Source: Camillea tinctor
Taxonomy: Eukaryota > Ascomycota > Sordariomycetes > Xylariales > Xylariaceae
Assembly: GCA_022578605.1 (NCBI GenBank)
Contig: MU394125.1
Coordinates: forward strand, 1 to 64,000
Reading direction: 5' to 3'
Length of the DNA: 64,000 nt
The first letter of the stretch is position 1, and each line of letters begins with the position of its first letter. Below are positions 1 to 11,299 of the stretch, piece by piece. Made by a program: the position numbers and the translations under genes. Below the pieces are notes generated by a model. It had not been told where the DNA came from. It saw nothing but the letters and a program-made list of their open reading frames with translations, and made no database searches.

Positions 1-1125
1 ACCCACTTTGCCAAGAAATCTCCCTTAACGATAATCTCTCCATAACGATACAAAGTGTGTGTTTTTTCATATCGTTATGGAGAGGGTTTACTGTATGAGC
101 AGTACGTAGGAATGCCTTGCAGACCGCTGGACCCAGCTGGTAGGTTAGGTATTAGTTACTCCCCCACTATGTATCCACTTTTACTGATTTTACGTAGGAA
201 CACTAATAAGTTAGATAGCAGACTATGGATGCTAGGTATCAAGTAGTAAAACGTCTGCCTTACAATCTTGAAGTTTAGGGGGTTGGCTGGCCAGGATCAG
301 AGTGATCTACTTCTATTATCTTGAAACTAAATTTAGATAAAAATATAATGCAATGCTAAGAAATAGACGACGAGAAACGAAAATACTATAGAGAATAAGA
401 ACCCTTTAGATTTAGTGTTGCTTAGACCAGTCATTTTATAGAACAACCTGAATTGTAATGTAAATAGGTACATAACCTACATAGTATGTAAGTAGTGTAC
501 TACTAAGTAGGTAAGTACAGAGTTGTAAGAGGAATATTGATTGTATTCACGTGACAGTACCTACCATAAGTAACTTTATTTGAGTTGATCTACGGAGTAC
601 TTAAGTAAATGATTCACGTTCACTTAATAGTGTACAGGAATACTTACCCGACATGTGTTCCGTAACCTACTAACTTAATACACTAAATTCCTGCAGATGG
701 CCATTGGGTCTCTTCTCCCTTTCTTACCGGACCGTTTCTTACCTCTCTTACCCCCCTTCTTTCTCCACTAAAACCCCATGCGAACGCTCATTAGCCTATC
801 AAAATCAAGCCCTCTTTTTCTTTTTTTCCTTCTTTTTTCTTTCCCTTAAACCTAAAAAAGGAGGGCTACTGTGTGAGTAACCGTATTCATAACTTAGTTA
901 CTTTACCCTACCTACCTAGTAACCCATTACCCAGAACCCATTACCCATTACCCATTCAACCCCACACACCTTTCAACATTATACGACAAACAGGACTCTT
1001 CCTTGCAAGTCCCTCCCTCACCTCTAGAGTACACGATGATCGAAGAGTACTGCAATTGATCGAAACTACCTCATATCTAACAAGTTGGGTTCTCGTTTCG
1101 ACTTGCCCACCCAATTTGACCAACT
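1..1125. other. intergenic / 5' leader
   Basis: No gene is supported here. The first 900 bases are AT-rich with many taggta-type words and a perfect inverted repeat near the left edge. From about 770 to 860 there are pyrimidine runs. Positions 921-957 carry a short imperfect array of cccatta units. The last 200 bases are probably the 5' leader of the gene starting at 1126. Confidence 0.5.
36..84. repeat. perfect 15-bp inverted repeat (hairpin)
   Basis: The arm ctctccataacgata (36-50) is exactly complementary to tatcgttatggagag (70-84), with a 19-base loop. A related hairpin with the same arm core lies at 16172-16217. This could be a small inverted-repeat element or the end of a transposon relic. 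No target-site duplication was established. Confidence 0.6.
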
Positions 1126-2978
1126 ATGGAGTCAGCCCCCCTGATAAAGGTATGTGACAAGAACATCGTCTCCTCTTCTTCTACCCCTTGGCGATATATT
1201 TCCTTCATTTCCTCCCTCATTTCGAACCAAGAGCACTGATCGATGAGCCACCACCACTACCACAGGCCCACGACCACGCGAAGGCTGCCTCAACCGCCAC
1301 CCATACCGCCGACACCACCGTTGCCATCAATGAGCATACCAGAGCCGCCGGCGAGTTCGCTAATGCCGCCAAGAACACCACCAGCGTTGAGGCTCTGCGT
1401 ACCTTGAAGCTGCTTGAGCAGCACCACCAAAGGCTGTCCGAACTCCTCCAGGCTCCTCTGAAGCCTTCTTCGGCCCAGCCAGCCTCCGAAAATGACAGTC
1501 AGGTAGAAGAGAAGGATGACGCCGGTTCGGCTGCCACCCCTACTACTGCATCTGGGAAATCCGACACGACATCCGATGCTTCGAGCGAGAAGAGCGTGCC
1601 TCCCATGCCGACTCTAACCAAGCAGCCGCGGTATCCCTCGCGAGATCTCGGCGCGTCCATCGCCAGCAACCTAGCTTCCGCGCGTGGTATCCGTTCCAAA
1701 TACCGCTCCCAGCCATTAAGTCCGAGCGTCTCTAATACCGAAGCCCCGGGCAATATGGAGGCTGCATCACGGCGAGCGAGGTCGCGAACCAAGATGCAGA
1801 ACATGCTAGAGAATTCGGATAAGCCTAGTGCTGCCTCCATTCCCGAAAAGCCAGCCAGTTCAAGCGATAAGCTAGCCACTAGTCCCCAGTCCACATCGAG
1901 CGATGAGGGCTTCTCTCGCTTCTACAGCGCCTTCGGGAGCATCATTAACCGGATCTCGGCCCCTCTCGCTTTTGCTGGACTCCCCCTTATCAACGAGGAA
2001 CAGCAACAGCCGTCTGAAGAGCCAGTTCCGGCTCCGGTTGCTGAGCCACCAGTTCAGAAAAGGAACAGACTAAAGCCCTCGCCCGCCGTTGTCGCTGAAC
2101 CCGATCTACGAAAGATTTATTCCAAGGCCGCCCTCAGAGCCGTAACTCGCGATGGCCAGTTTACGAACGACTCTTTCTATGTAGTCCCCACGAGCGGCCA
2201 CACCGCCACGTATGCGAGTATCCTAACATATGCAGACAAGGAGAAGCGCCGCATGGGCACATCGGGCATGCACGGCGATGTTAGCAGCATCCCCGAGGAC
2301 GCGGACGAGGACGACTTTGTCGACGCTCGCGAGTCTCAAGTGCCGCCGTCACTACACTACTCACCATCGATGCGGAAGCGGGGAGCAGGTCCGAAAGGCT
2401 TTCACCATCAAAATTCATCATCCGCATCTGCTCCCTCGGAAAGGGACCTCAATAACCTAGTCGAAGAGCTCTACCTAGAGAACAAGAGCTTAAAAGACAT
2501 GCTCGACAAGCTCAGCAAGCGCCTCCACGCTTTTGAGTCCATGTCGCAGAATTCGGGCATGCGACTCGCTGAGAGTATGAGGCTCATGCGTCCGGGATCG
2601 CCATCTACTCAAGCCACTACTGCTGCCGCTGCTGGCACCACACCTAAACAACAACCAGGAGGAGGCGGGGGTATGACGGCAGTAGAAGAAACGCTACTGA
2701 AGGAAAACCGCGAGCTGAAAGAGCAGATGACGACACTGTCGAGGCAGAACGAGGACCTGGAGAAGAACTATAATAAAGTCAGGGCGAACCTCCTGAGGTA
2801 TAGGGAGAGGTGGGATCAGCTCAGGGCAGGGGCCAAGGCGAGGAGGATGGGGAACCCGAGCGGAAGTTCGAGCACGAGTGTCTCGACGGTGCAACAGCAA
2901 GGGTTAGGAGGGGGAACGGTGGGTGCTGGCTCGGAGAGCATCGATGAGTCGGGGTTGAGGTCGCCTATTCTGAGTTGA
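1126..2978 (+). CDS. MIT-like N-terminal / coiled-coil fungal protein
   Basis: Two exons are inferred: 1126-1149 (eight codons, MESAPLIK) and 1266-2978, giving 578 residues. The donor is GTATGT at 1150 and the acceptor CACAG ends at 1265; the intron is phase 0. The open frame continues upstream of 1266 but has only a TTG there, so the spliced ATG model is preferred. After splicing, the first 70 residues are Ala/His/Glu-rich helices resembling a microtubule-interacting-and-transport (MIT) helical hairpin. Residues of about 75-290 are Ser/Pro-rich and probably disordered. Two coiled coils follow, at about 401-430 and 478-545 (heptads around LYLENKSLKDML and LLKENRELKEQM). The tail is Gly/Ser-rich. 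MIT domains usually bind ESCRT-III tails, so an endosomal or cytoskeletal adaptor role is possible. The function is unproven and the MIT call is by eye. Confidence 0.7.
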
Positions 2979-3801
2979 GGTGATTTATATGGATTCCTTC
3001 TACTTGGAAGTGAGAGGTCGAGAAAGAAGTGCATGGTTGAGCGAAGCAAAGAGCAAGAACAAGAGTCAATGTTTTATTCTTCCCATGATAGGGGGTTTGG
3101 ATCAGTGGATCGTTGGGGGTTATGCGGTTTACATATATATCATTATTATTACAACTATTATTATGCCTATGAGTTGAGTTGAGCTGAGTTGGGTTGAGCA
3201 GGCCATGCTTTTTTAATGGAATTTTTTATTTCCGGATTCTTAACTTTGCTCCTGTGTGTACTCAGTCACCTGAATGGGTTTTCCCCCCTTTCCGACCATA
3301 TAGGTTACCTAGATGTTCAAATAAGACTTTGAACTGACCTTATTAACTTGCCTCATTTGAAGTATGGTGTGGTTGTATTAATCTGTGCAGTTACATATCA
3401 TCTCCTATGCATATTGATGTATGTATGTATGCTTAAACCAAGACCAAGACTAAGCCGTGTAAACTTGAATCCAGAACAAGTCTCCTCGTACTCGCATATC
3501 TAGTCCACATATTCTACATATTCCAAAGGTTGAGGATACAACGGTCTCGTCGTCCCCGTGATGCTAAGCCTCTGCCCTCCCCTTGATACTCCTTCTGGAC
3601 CGTAGAAGAACTCCTTCCTTCCATCTATTCACTTATATAGACATATATCATTGTTATGTGTGCGTATTTATTATATACATTTTATATTTCCCGCATTTCA
3701 TATATGTTACCTATCTTTGTCTTTCTCTCTCTCTCTCCCTCTCTCTCTCTTAATCTCCTTGCCTACCTATTACTCCTCAAACCCCCTTCTTCCCTTTCCA
3801 C
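2979..3801. other. intergenic between convergent genes
   Basis: This is the 3' flank of the coiled-coil gene and of the dehydrogenase gene on the other strand. It has a gagttgagttgagctgagtt run near 3170, tgtatgtatg repeats near 3420 and a long CT-rich tract at 3720-3830. No gene is seen. Confidence 0.5.
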
Positions 3802-5337
3802 CTAGCCTCCCCCCTCTGCCCTCCTCCCATAAACCAACCCCACAACCTCCTCCCCAATCGCCAAACAGCTCGTCAGCCCGGGACTCTCAATGCCCAGCAA
3901 ATTCACCCACCCCGTGTACCCGTCCTCCTTCCTGATCCAAAAATCCACAAACCCCTTCCCCGCGCCCACCGCGCCCTCGCTCGCCAGCTTCGGCCGTATG
4001 CCCGCGTAGTCCGGCGCCAGCGCCGCCTCCTCCACCCCCGGCAGGTACCGGCGTATGTCCGCCAGCGCGCGCGGCAGCCGCTCGTCGCCCCGCACCGCCA
4101 GGTCGTCCGCCGAGGCCACCCACTCCACGTCCGGCCCGAAGCGCATGCGCCCCGCCAGGTCGAGCGTGAGGTGCGTGCCCAGGCCGCCCATGCCGGGGAG
4201 CGTGACGGGGTACACGAGCCGCGCGACGCGCGGCGTGGACGACGCGTAGCTGAAGTAGCTGCCTTTCGCGTAGTACAGGCGCGTGCGCCGCGGCGAGGAC
4301 GGCCCCACGATGAGGTTGTGGATGGCGGCCGCGCCGAGGCCGGCGCTGTTGATCAGCGTGGACGCGGTGATGGTGGCGGTTTCGCTTTCGGGGGAGGCGG
4401 GGTCGCGCACGGCGAGCCGCCACCCCTCACGCCCGTCGCCGCCGAGCGGCTCGACGCCTACGACGCGCGCGCGCAGCGCCGTCGTGCCGCCCGCGTCTTC
4501 GAAGTGCCCCCGCAGCGCGAGCATGAGCGCGTGCGAGTCCACGATGCCGGTCGAGGGGCTCTCGAGGACGCCTCCGGGGGCAGCATGCACGGCGGGCTCC
4601 AGGGCGCGGGCCTCGCGGTCGGGGACCCAGCGCGTGGGCACGTCGTCGCCGAAGGCCTTGCACGCCGCGTGCAAGCGCTCGAGGGCGTCTCGCTCGGCGT
4701 CGTTCTGCGCTACGATCCACTTCCCCGTGCGCGCGTGCGGCACGCCGTGCTGGGCGCAGAAGGCGTACAGGCTCTTCTTGCCGGCGATGCAGAGGCGCGT
4801 TTTCAGCGTGTCGGGGCCGTAATACAGACCCCCGTGGATGACCTCGCTGTTGCGCGAGGAGGTCTCGGTGCCGGGCTGGGCGTGCTGCTCTAGCAGGAGG
4901 GTTGTGCTGGAGGGGTCGGCAAGGGCGAGGGCGCGCGCGGTGGCGAGGCCGACTACGCCGGCGCCTATTACCTAGAGGGGAAAGGGGGTTAGTGAATTAG
5001 TCGGGGAGCTGGGGAGGGAAGGAGGAGGGGAAAGGGGTGGGTTTGGTAAGACGAGGTACTAGATAGGTTGTTCACTTGATCATGGGGATCCTCCCGACAT
5101 TAAGGGCTCGGAATAAGAAAGCCTTGCTTTGTAAAATATATAAAAACGCTAAAGCCAGATATATGATACGGGAGGAGTTAAGTAATAGTTTTAACTCACA
5201 GCATGCGTAAAATCAGTCCTCGCCGGCGCCGTGCTTGAGAACGAGCGTGGCAATAGTTGTTGTTGTGGCTCGGTTGCCCGCCGCCATATGGTAGCAAGGG
5301 CGCACTGGCGCCTCGTTGTGGTAGCGAGCAGATTCAT
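3802..5337 (-). CDS. L-2-hydroxyglutarate dehydrogenase-like FAD oxidoreductase
   Basis: Two exons are inferred: 5337-5200 (46 codons, starting MNLLATTTRR) and 4971-3802, giving 435 residues. The intron is 228 bp, phase 0, with donor GTGAGT and acceptor CTCTAG. The join produces DFTHAVIGAGVVGLATA, a Rossmann FAD-binding GxGxxG loop that spans the splice site. It is followed by SSRNSEVIHGGLYYGPDTLK, the signature region of the LhgO/L2HGDH branch of the DAO family. The C-terminus holds GIRPKL and NLLGIESPGLTSCLAI, also typical. L2HGDH oxidises L-2-hydroxyglutarate to 2-oxoglutarate. The Arg/Ser/Thr-rich first 40 residues fit a mitochondrial presequence. Exon 2 is strikingly GC-rich with mostly G/C-ending codons, unlike most neighbours. 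Another DAO-family hydroxyacid oxidase remains possible. Confidence 0.8.
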
Positions 5338-6251
5338 AGTATCTCCTTTTCCCCCTTTTCCGCGTGCCCCTTTTCTTCAATCTTTCCAGTCTAGCAGAAA
5401 TTATTCTTGCTTAGCAAAAATTTCCGCGTAAGACCAAGGAATAGAGAGAATATTGTTAAAGTAAAAGTAGATAGATCCGATTCCTCTCCTCTATCAGTAC
5501 GATGAATAGTACGCTCTAGGTATACCCGACTCAGGAAACGGGACCTCCGGCCAATGAGAAGGGAAGAAGACGACAATGGGAGAGAGAGAACTAAAGTGAG
5601 CGTTACTACAAAACGACAATAAAAACGACTACAGCCTGCCCAAAAGCCAGCCAAAGGGTCCCCTCTCACTATTTCTTTCTCTCTCCTGATCTCAATCTCC
5701 TCTCCAGCACTAACCTCCTAGCTTTTTGTATCTTGTCGTCGCCGTCGGTAGATACTAACAGCGTTCAGCTATCGTGAGGCGAGGTGGGATAAAATATGTG
5801 TATTCCCTCCCTCCCGTTCAAAGACTGTTATAGTTGTTTTCTCCTTTTCTTATTTCCCTCTGGCCGTTTGGAGATATCTAATCGTAAGTTATCGCGTTTT
5901 TACCTCCTCTCTCTCTCTCTCTCTTTCTTTTGTATCCAAGCTAGATTGGGTAACCTATACGTTTACCCGACTGGCTACGTATGTAAGTAAACCCCTCTAT
6001 CTTACACCACGTAGTACTTAATTAAAAGTTACGTATGTGGGATAACAAGATGAGAAGGTAGTGAGCAGGTGGGAGCCAATGAGTAGAAAGATAGAGAGAT
6101 AGAGAGATAAAAAGCTGGTAGATGTAGGTAGAAAGTGAATCGGCCCCGTAGGCATATTCCCGAAAATGACGCCATCCGCCCTAAACGCCCGGGGCCGGCC
6201 CCACTTATTTCTACTAATGTACTTAACCTAGGTTAGGTGTGTTATTTGTAG

Positions 6252-6293
6252 TAAATAAAGATAATATCAATATAAATAAAGATAATATCAATA
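6252..6293. repeat. two tandem copies of a 21-bp AT-rich unit
   Basis: The 21-base unit beginning taaataaagataatatcaat is repeated exactly at 6252-6272 and 6273-6293. A degenerate partial third copy follows. It sits in the most AT-rich part of the region. Confidence 0.8.
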
Positions 6294-6400
6294 TAAATAA
6301 AATAAATAATAGAAAATATTTTAACATATTTGAATAAGTTTTATATTAATCTTTTTATGTTGAGTTAAATTATAATAAATTACGGAGTAGAAATAAAAGA

Positions 6401-6560
6401 AACCCTTTATTTTCAGGTGTATCAAGCTATAAGGGGCTAATAACTATACTCCCTAGTTAACAACACTTAACCATTATACTATTTAGTTTAAACAGAAAGC
6501 ACATAAATGGAAAAAAGGCAAGGGAATGTATTGCTCTTGATATTCAACGCCAACTGTCTA
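6401..6560 (+). repeat. dispersed repeat, copy A (C-to-T enriched)
   Basis: This stretch aligns with 16336-16492 in the same orientation: both read cag(g/a)tgtat, then tccctag, then caacaac, aaccat and actatttagtt, and end near gccaactg. In the best block copy A reads agttaacaacacttaaccat where copy B reads agccaacaacccccaaccat. Four of the five differences are T in A against C in B, which resembles repeat-induced point mutation. The parent element is not identifiable. Confidence 0.6.
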
Positions 6561-7210
6561 GGTAAACAGTCTCAACGTGGGAGAGCTAGTCAGGTGCGAT
6601 ATGGGCCATGGTAGCTGTAATGGCACCGTTACGATCACCTGGTCTTTTCCATGACATCGCCCGACATGATTCCTACCTTATTTCCCTGAGCATGCTGTCA
6701 AGTATCAGGCTTTGTATGGCACCAAGAAGGCTACTAGATGTAAATTTCGCTTAGACTCTTATTTATGCAGCAGTCCATTTTCAACGATTATATCCACAGA
6801 ACCCTCCGTGATGTTGGATGCAAGAATCTAGGCAAACTCATAATCCGTCACGTTGTCGCCCGTGTTCTATTGCAGCGCAGGGGCATTATAGGTCTTTTGA
6901 GCATATAAGCTACCTGTCAAGGGTTAGGAAGGAACAAAGAAGGTTCTTGTGTATAGGTAACACTAACACCCATAGTTGTAGCCAGTTCCTCGCACAACGA
7001 CGTATTGATTACCTAAACAATTGTTTGGTTTCCTCATGACACAGCATATAGTTTTATGTCCTGCGGGCGAACTAGTCGCTGGTTTAAGGTTATGATTAAG
7101 TTATGTAACAACACTAAGTGTTGTAACAACATGAAAAGCGGCCAATGAATCTAATTCCTATGCTGGGTATAGGTAGTATAAACTAACCGGGAACAGGGGT
7201 TCATGCTATG

Positions 7211-10200
7211 TTATCCGCTATAACACACGTAGGGTATCCAATTCGCCTCAATAAGAGGAGCCTTTGGATGTGATCTTTTGAGTTTCAGGGTAGGTTCCCG
7301 CGGGTCTGTGCTCTGCACACCCATACTGACCTCCCCGGTAGTATGTTCCTTTGGAGGTGGAAAATGCTGTTCTGCCCATTTATCACGTAGACTTACGATA
7401 GCCTCGTGTAGCCCCAACGATACGGCGTCGTCCTTGTTACTCGATTCAGCGATAGCTTCGTAGACCTTTTCTGCTACCGCAACACAAGTTTTGTCGGAGA
7501 CTTGCCAGAACGTCCCAATGATATGGCGAAACCCCGAAAGCTGAAAAGCACTTATCAGGTGGATTCCTTCATCGACCAACTGGTCCATATCATTAGCACC
7601 CGTCAGACACGCTGAAAGGAAGCCAAGGAATGGTGTGCCCCGTTGGGAACTATTGTCTTGCAGATCGGCTACAGTTAAGAGTCCATCTTTGACTAGAAGA
7701 CCGCTTGCCGACGGATCTGTAGAGTGTGAAAGACCATGTCCAGCAAAATGGAATAACGAGCAATCTGCTAGTTGTGCCAGTACTTCCTTTTTGTTGGGGC
7801 AAGTCAGCTCTATAGGTTCGAGGCCGAGCTTTGGCGTAATCCCTCTTAGCCTCTGTATTTCCTCCTTAGCAAATGGGAGATCCTTCTGGCCAGGAGACTC
7901 TGGCATCCCGACTAGTACGGCTTTATGGTGATTCAGCAGGTCTGATTCAGGGGACCTGTGAGTTCTTGAAAAAACGAGTGCTCGCAGCGAGGCAGCGTAG
8001 ACTGACACCACTCGGCCTAGGACGGTTTTCGCGCGACAGCTGTGAACGCCCGCAGCATGAATCGGAAGGTAGCTCATCATTCCCGCCATAACCCACCATA
8101 CTTTGGGTAGGCTAGTTGGCGACGATTTATACTCTATCCCTAATGCTGTAAACACAGGTTCGGCAACTACATTCCATAGCCATTCCAGCATGAGCGCGTT
8201 GATACGAGGTCTCTCTGCCCTGAGCTTGTCTCTCCAACTTTTGATGTCTGGTTGTCTCAACTTAGACAGAGGTACGATGCGAATACCGCTCACTTTGTCG
8301 ATCAGAAAGGCATCGCAGCCACTCTGACTTTCGTTTAGTACCACAACAATATCATCGTGTATTACCTTGATTATTTCTTCTAAGGTGGGTGCATCAAGGA
8401 AACTTTTTGTTTCTGGGTGTGAACGGATGTCGTCTATAATCTCCCGAAGATCCTTCTCAGCATCGAAACGGTTCTGATATTTCTTTACCCAATCACTAAG
8501 TGTATCATCCAGGTGGTCGGGGCGAGGAATTTGTGTCATTTCCAGTTTCTCTTGGGCCGTCCTATATTTCGATGCCATCTCAGGACCCAGCATTGAGACA
8601 TCCATCCGCCGGCCGAGAGAAAAGCTCGCTATGACACCCCGACCAATTTCGAGCAATTTCAAGGCTTCATAAGGTTCAACTCCTACATTTAAAGCCACTG
8701 CCGCTGCCCTGCTGCTGATGCCACCCAAATGACTGAGCACATGTTGTTGGTCTAGCCGTGACAGCAACCTCGGAGTTACTACGAGAAACATATTAAGCGC
8801 CCCTCGCAAGAGATCCAATGATTCTTTCCAACGGCCCAGTGACTCTAAGATAGTAGCCCCTAGTTCTGCACCTGCAATACGAGTAATGGGCCGTCCATTC
8901 AGGCTGTTGAAGCTCTCAGAAAAGGCAGCAATAGTCTGCTCGCGATCGCCCTGTGTTTGGTGCTTAGTATGCTGATAGTGAGCTTCCAAGGCGTTACCGA
9001 GCGCAAAGAAAACATCCGCTCGTAGTATATGATCGTTTTTAAGATGAATGGAAGTATCAGAGAGGAGTTCAATGGCGCTGTTTATGTCGCTGATATTTTG
9101 CGATAGCGCGAAGCGGCGGCGAAGAGTATTGCCTAAATCAACAATAATCTGTACACGTTGTGGATCATCTGCTGGCATCTCTGCGAGATAGCGACCTAGA
9201 CACTCAATGCTCTCATCCATATCATTTCTTTTGGTATCATATCCGTCCAGAAGACTTCGAGCCATTAGCAGTCGACCCAGTGTTGCCACCATACGAACAT
9301 AGTCCGAGTGAGTCGGCAGCGTCTCTTTGATAGCACGACGCAGGAGATCAACAGCCATATCCGCATCGTCTCTTAATTTGAAGCGATTAAACCGATTGAT
9401 GTAAGAACCTGCAAGATGACTTAAACACGCTGCAAGGTCAGAGCCTGATAAATGCCCGGCATCGAGGACAGACTCCATCGACGTGATAGCCTGGCTGAGG
9501 TCCTCAAGGGCGTCGGTCCTGAAGTGTCGTAAGTTCAGATACGTGCTTAAATTTATCGCCATCTTCTTCTGGAATTGTAGCAGAGCCGGGCCATTCTTCA
9601 TTGCCCATGCTGTAATTTGAATGCCCAGATTCAGATCCTCGATTCTGTTAGTCTGGTCGAAACGGCGGCGAAGTGATGATCCAAGAGCTCCTGCTATCAA
9701 GGGCCTGCGATGGTCATCCTCGGAGACTAATGACATAGCCTCTTCCAGGGAAGCGATTGATCGAGTGACATCTACTGGATCACCGTAGACTTCGTATCGT
9801 GAGATAAGAATCTCTCCATAACTTCTCAGCTGGCTAGGTCGGTCCACGGAAGGAGCACTCTCTAAAACTTGCTCGAGGAGGCCGATGGACTCTTCGAGAC
9901 TGTTTTTATCGTCAGATTCCTTGAAATGTGAGAATAAGTTATCAGAGAGGATTGTCTTGATTCTCATTTGAATAACAGGGTGTATAGCAGGGAGCTCCAG
10001 TACTTGCTTCCCCAAAACGATTGCTTCTTCGACATCAGCCAAGTGCTTTTGATAGTGGAATCGCCGGGACAATGTCTGGGTTAAGGCCGATATCACTCTT
10101 TCTCGAAGAGAGGAATTCTGACATGTCTTCTGTAGAGCCAATTTAAGTGTCTCCAGCGCACGATCAACGTCATCTTTCGATTCAATTCTATCAGACCGTA

Positions 10201-11299
10201 GAAGTAACTGACTACCCAAGTAATATAGAACGTTGGGCTGTTCCGGATATTCATTGACAGCTTCTTGAGCGAGTTGTAGGAAGCGGTCTAGCTCAATTGA
10301 CGTTGCGTCCGATTTCAAGTATCGCGGCAGTACCCAAAGTTCGAGCTGGTGAAGAGCACGATACACAGGGTCGCTGCCTGTGGATTCCATGAGTGCCTGC
10401 GATTCTGCCATTGAGCTAATAGCATCTTTAAGCTCCTCAAAGCCCCCTGAGCTCACAAATTTATGGCTTAAAAGTAAGATCAGAATTGATTGCCTCTGTG
10501 TCCGGTCAGGATGAGTCCTAGGTGTGTTGTGCAAGGCCTCTTTCATTGCTTGTATTGCCTGGTTTATGGTATCAAGATCTTCCGAGTGTTCGAACCTGGC
10601 ATATAGAGCCATTGCTAACATGGAAAAGGCCATGGCTTTTCTTGGATTATTCGGTTCATGACGTTGGATGACCGTTGTAGCAACATGAACCGATTCAATC
10701 GCGTTACCTAAATCCTCAAGGTTTAACGCTGTGTTGGTATAGTATCGATCTAATAGCCAGCCACCCAAATTTAAGCATGTGTCTAGATTATTCAACGAGT
10801 TCTCGGGAGAGTTAAGTATAGCAAGTCGGGTGTGAGAAATAGCCCGATCGAGATCCTCTCTATTGCCGGTCTTGCCATATCGTAAGCCATGAAGGTGGCC
10901 AAGTGTATCACTCAACTTTACTCTCATGGGATCATCGGCTTGCAAGCCTTCAATAACTCTGCTACCCTCACTGATACCAAGCTCCAAATCAGATTCGTTT
11001 CTTGTGTGTTTGTAACGGTTCCCAACCATTGCGACGAGATCGTGAGTTATTGCAACTACCGAACGGCCTGCATTGTTACCCCCTGAGCCGTTCCGAGCAA
11101 GTTCCAGAGCCTGTTGTAATTTCTCGATTGACCTGGTTAAATACGAAATTTCAAGGTTGTTTTGGTATTGTTGAAAATCTAAGATTGCCTCATCGTGCAA
11201 CTGAGATGCTGATAGGGGAGGCGACATGGAGTCTCTGACCCTATCCTGTTCGAGCACCTCGGCTAAGTCAGGAGACATCGAGGCCATTTTGCCTTTCAT
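7211..11299 (-). CDS. TPR-CHAT protease (caspase-fold)
   Basis: This is a single uninterrupted frame of 1362 residues from the ATG at 11299; later in-frame ATGs (for example MASMSPDL) could also be used. Roughly residues 30-900 are helical repeats of TPR type, recurring as pairs such as LGNTLRRRFALSQNISDINS and AIxxxxxAL segments. The last 300 residues form a CHAT domain. The catalytic His is in HFAGHG (about residue 1188) and the catalytic Cys in FLSACLTG (about 1231), so the dyad is intact. The domain ends in WIPYVCYSG, a variant of the usual W-PY-C terminus. CHAT proteins are caspase/separase-clan cysteine proteases, often activated through their repeats. The substrate here is unknown. It is divergent from a C14 caspase-like gene with 432 bases between the two ATGs, which suggests co-regulation. 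Confidence 0.88.
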   Translation of the reverse strand: MKGKMASMSPDLAEVLEQDRVRDSMSPPLSASQLHDEAILDFQQYQNNLEISYLTRSIEKLQQALELARNGSGGNNAGRSVVAITHDLVAMVGNRYKHTRNESDLELGISEGSRVIEGLQADDPMRVKLSDTLGHLHGLRYGKTGNREDLDRAISHTRLAILNSPENSLNNLDTCLNLGGWLLDRYYTNTALNLEDLGNAIESVHVATTVIQRHEPNNPRKAMAFSMLAMALYARFEHSEDLDTINQAIQAMKEALHNTPRTHPDRTQRQSILILLLSHKFVSSGGFEELKDAISSMAESQALMESTGSDPVYRALHQLELWVLPRYLKSDATSIELDRFLQLAQEAVNEYPEQPNVLYYLGSQLLLRSDRIESKDDVDRALETLKLALQKTCQNSSLRERVISALTQTLSRRFHYQKHLADVEEAIVLGKQVLELPAIHPVIQMRIKTILSDNLFSHFKESDDKNSLEESIGLLEQVLESAPSVDRPSQLRSYGEILISRYEVYGDPVDVTRSIASLEEAMSLVSEDDHRRPLIAGALGSSLRRRFDQTNRIEDLNLGIQITAWAMKNGPALLQFQKKMAINLSTYLNLRHFRTDALEDLSQAITSMESVLDAGHLSGSDLAACLSHLAGSYINRFNRFKLRDDADMAVDLLRRAIKETLPTHSDYVRMVATLGRLLMARSLLDGYDTKRNDMDESIECLGRYLAEMPADDPQRVQIIVDLGNTLRRRFALSQNISDINSAIELLSDTSIHLKNDHILRADVFFALGNALEAHYQHTKHQTQGDREQTIAAFSESFNSLNGRPITRIAGAELGATILESLGRWKESLDLLRGALNMFLVVTPRLLSRLDQQHVLSHLGGISSRAAAVALNVGVEPYEALKLLEIGRGVIASFSLGRRMDVSMLGPEMASKYRTAQEKLEMTQIPRPDHLDDTLSDWVKKYQNRFDAEKDLREIIDDIRSHPETKSFLDAPTLEEIIKVIHDDIVVVLNESQSGCDAFLIDKVSGIRIVPLSKLRQPDIKSWRDKLRAERPRINALMLEWLWNVVAEPVFTALGIEYKSSPTSLPKVWWVMAGMMSYLPIHAAGVHSCRAKTVLGRVVSVYAASLRALVFSRTHRSPESDLLNHHKAVLVGMPESPGQKDLPFAKEEIQRLRGITPKLGLEPIELTCPNKKEVLAQLADCSLFHFAGHGLSHSTDPSASGLLVKDGLLTVADLQDNSSQRGTPFLGFLSACLTGANDMDQLVDEGIHLISAFQLSGFRHIIGTFWQVSDKTCVAVAEKVYEAIAESSNKDDAVSLGLHEAIVSLRDKWAEQHFPPPKEHTTGEVSMGVQSTDPREPTLKLKRSHPKAPLIEANWIPYVCYSG

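Larger units (their letters stand above)
5338..7210. other. intergenic with AT-rich repeat relics
   Basis: No gene is supported. Up to about 6200 the DNA is mixed with CT and GATA-like runs (6085-6110). From 6230 to 6500 it is very AT-rich and holds a short tandem repeat and a diverged dispersed repeat that recurs at 16.3 kb. The 6560-7210 stretch is unassigned and probably also degraded repeat plus the 3' flank of the TPR-CHAT gene. Confidence 0.5.

Noticed and set aside
921..957. cccatta repeat array that looks telomere-like
   Set aside because: It is short and imperfect, and the unit is not the fungal telomere unit ccctaa; it sits in an ordinary gene leader.
1188..1265. Extra N-terminal residues in frame before the MIT-like region
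   Set aside because: The frame there starts with TTG and lies between a GTATGT donor and a CACAG acceptor; the spliced ATG start at 1126 fits better.
4171..4893. Long open frame on the + strand opposite the dehydrogenase gene
   Set aside because: It is antisense to a recognisable FAD oxidoreductase and has the Arg/Gly/Ala composition expected from the complement of a GC-rich gene.
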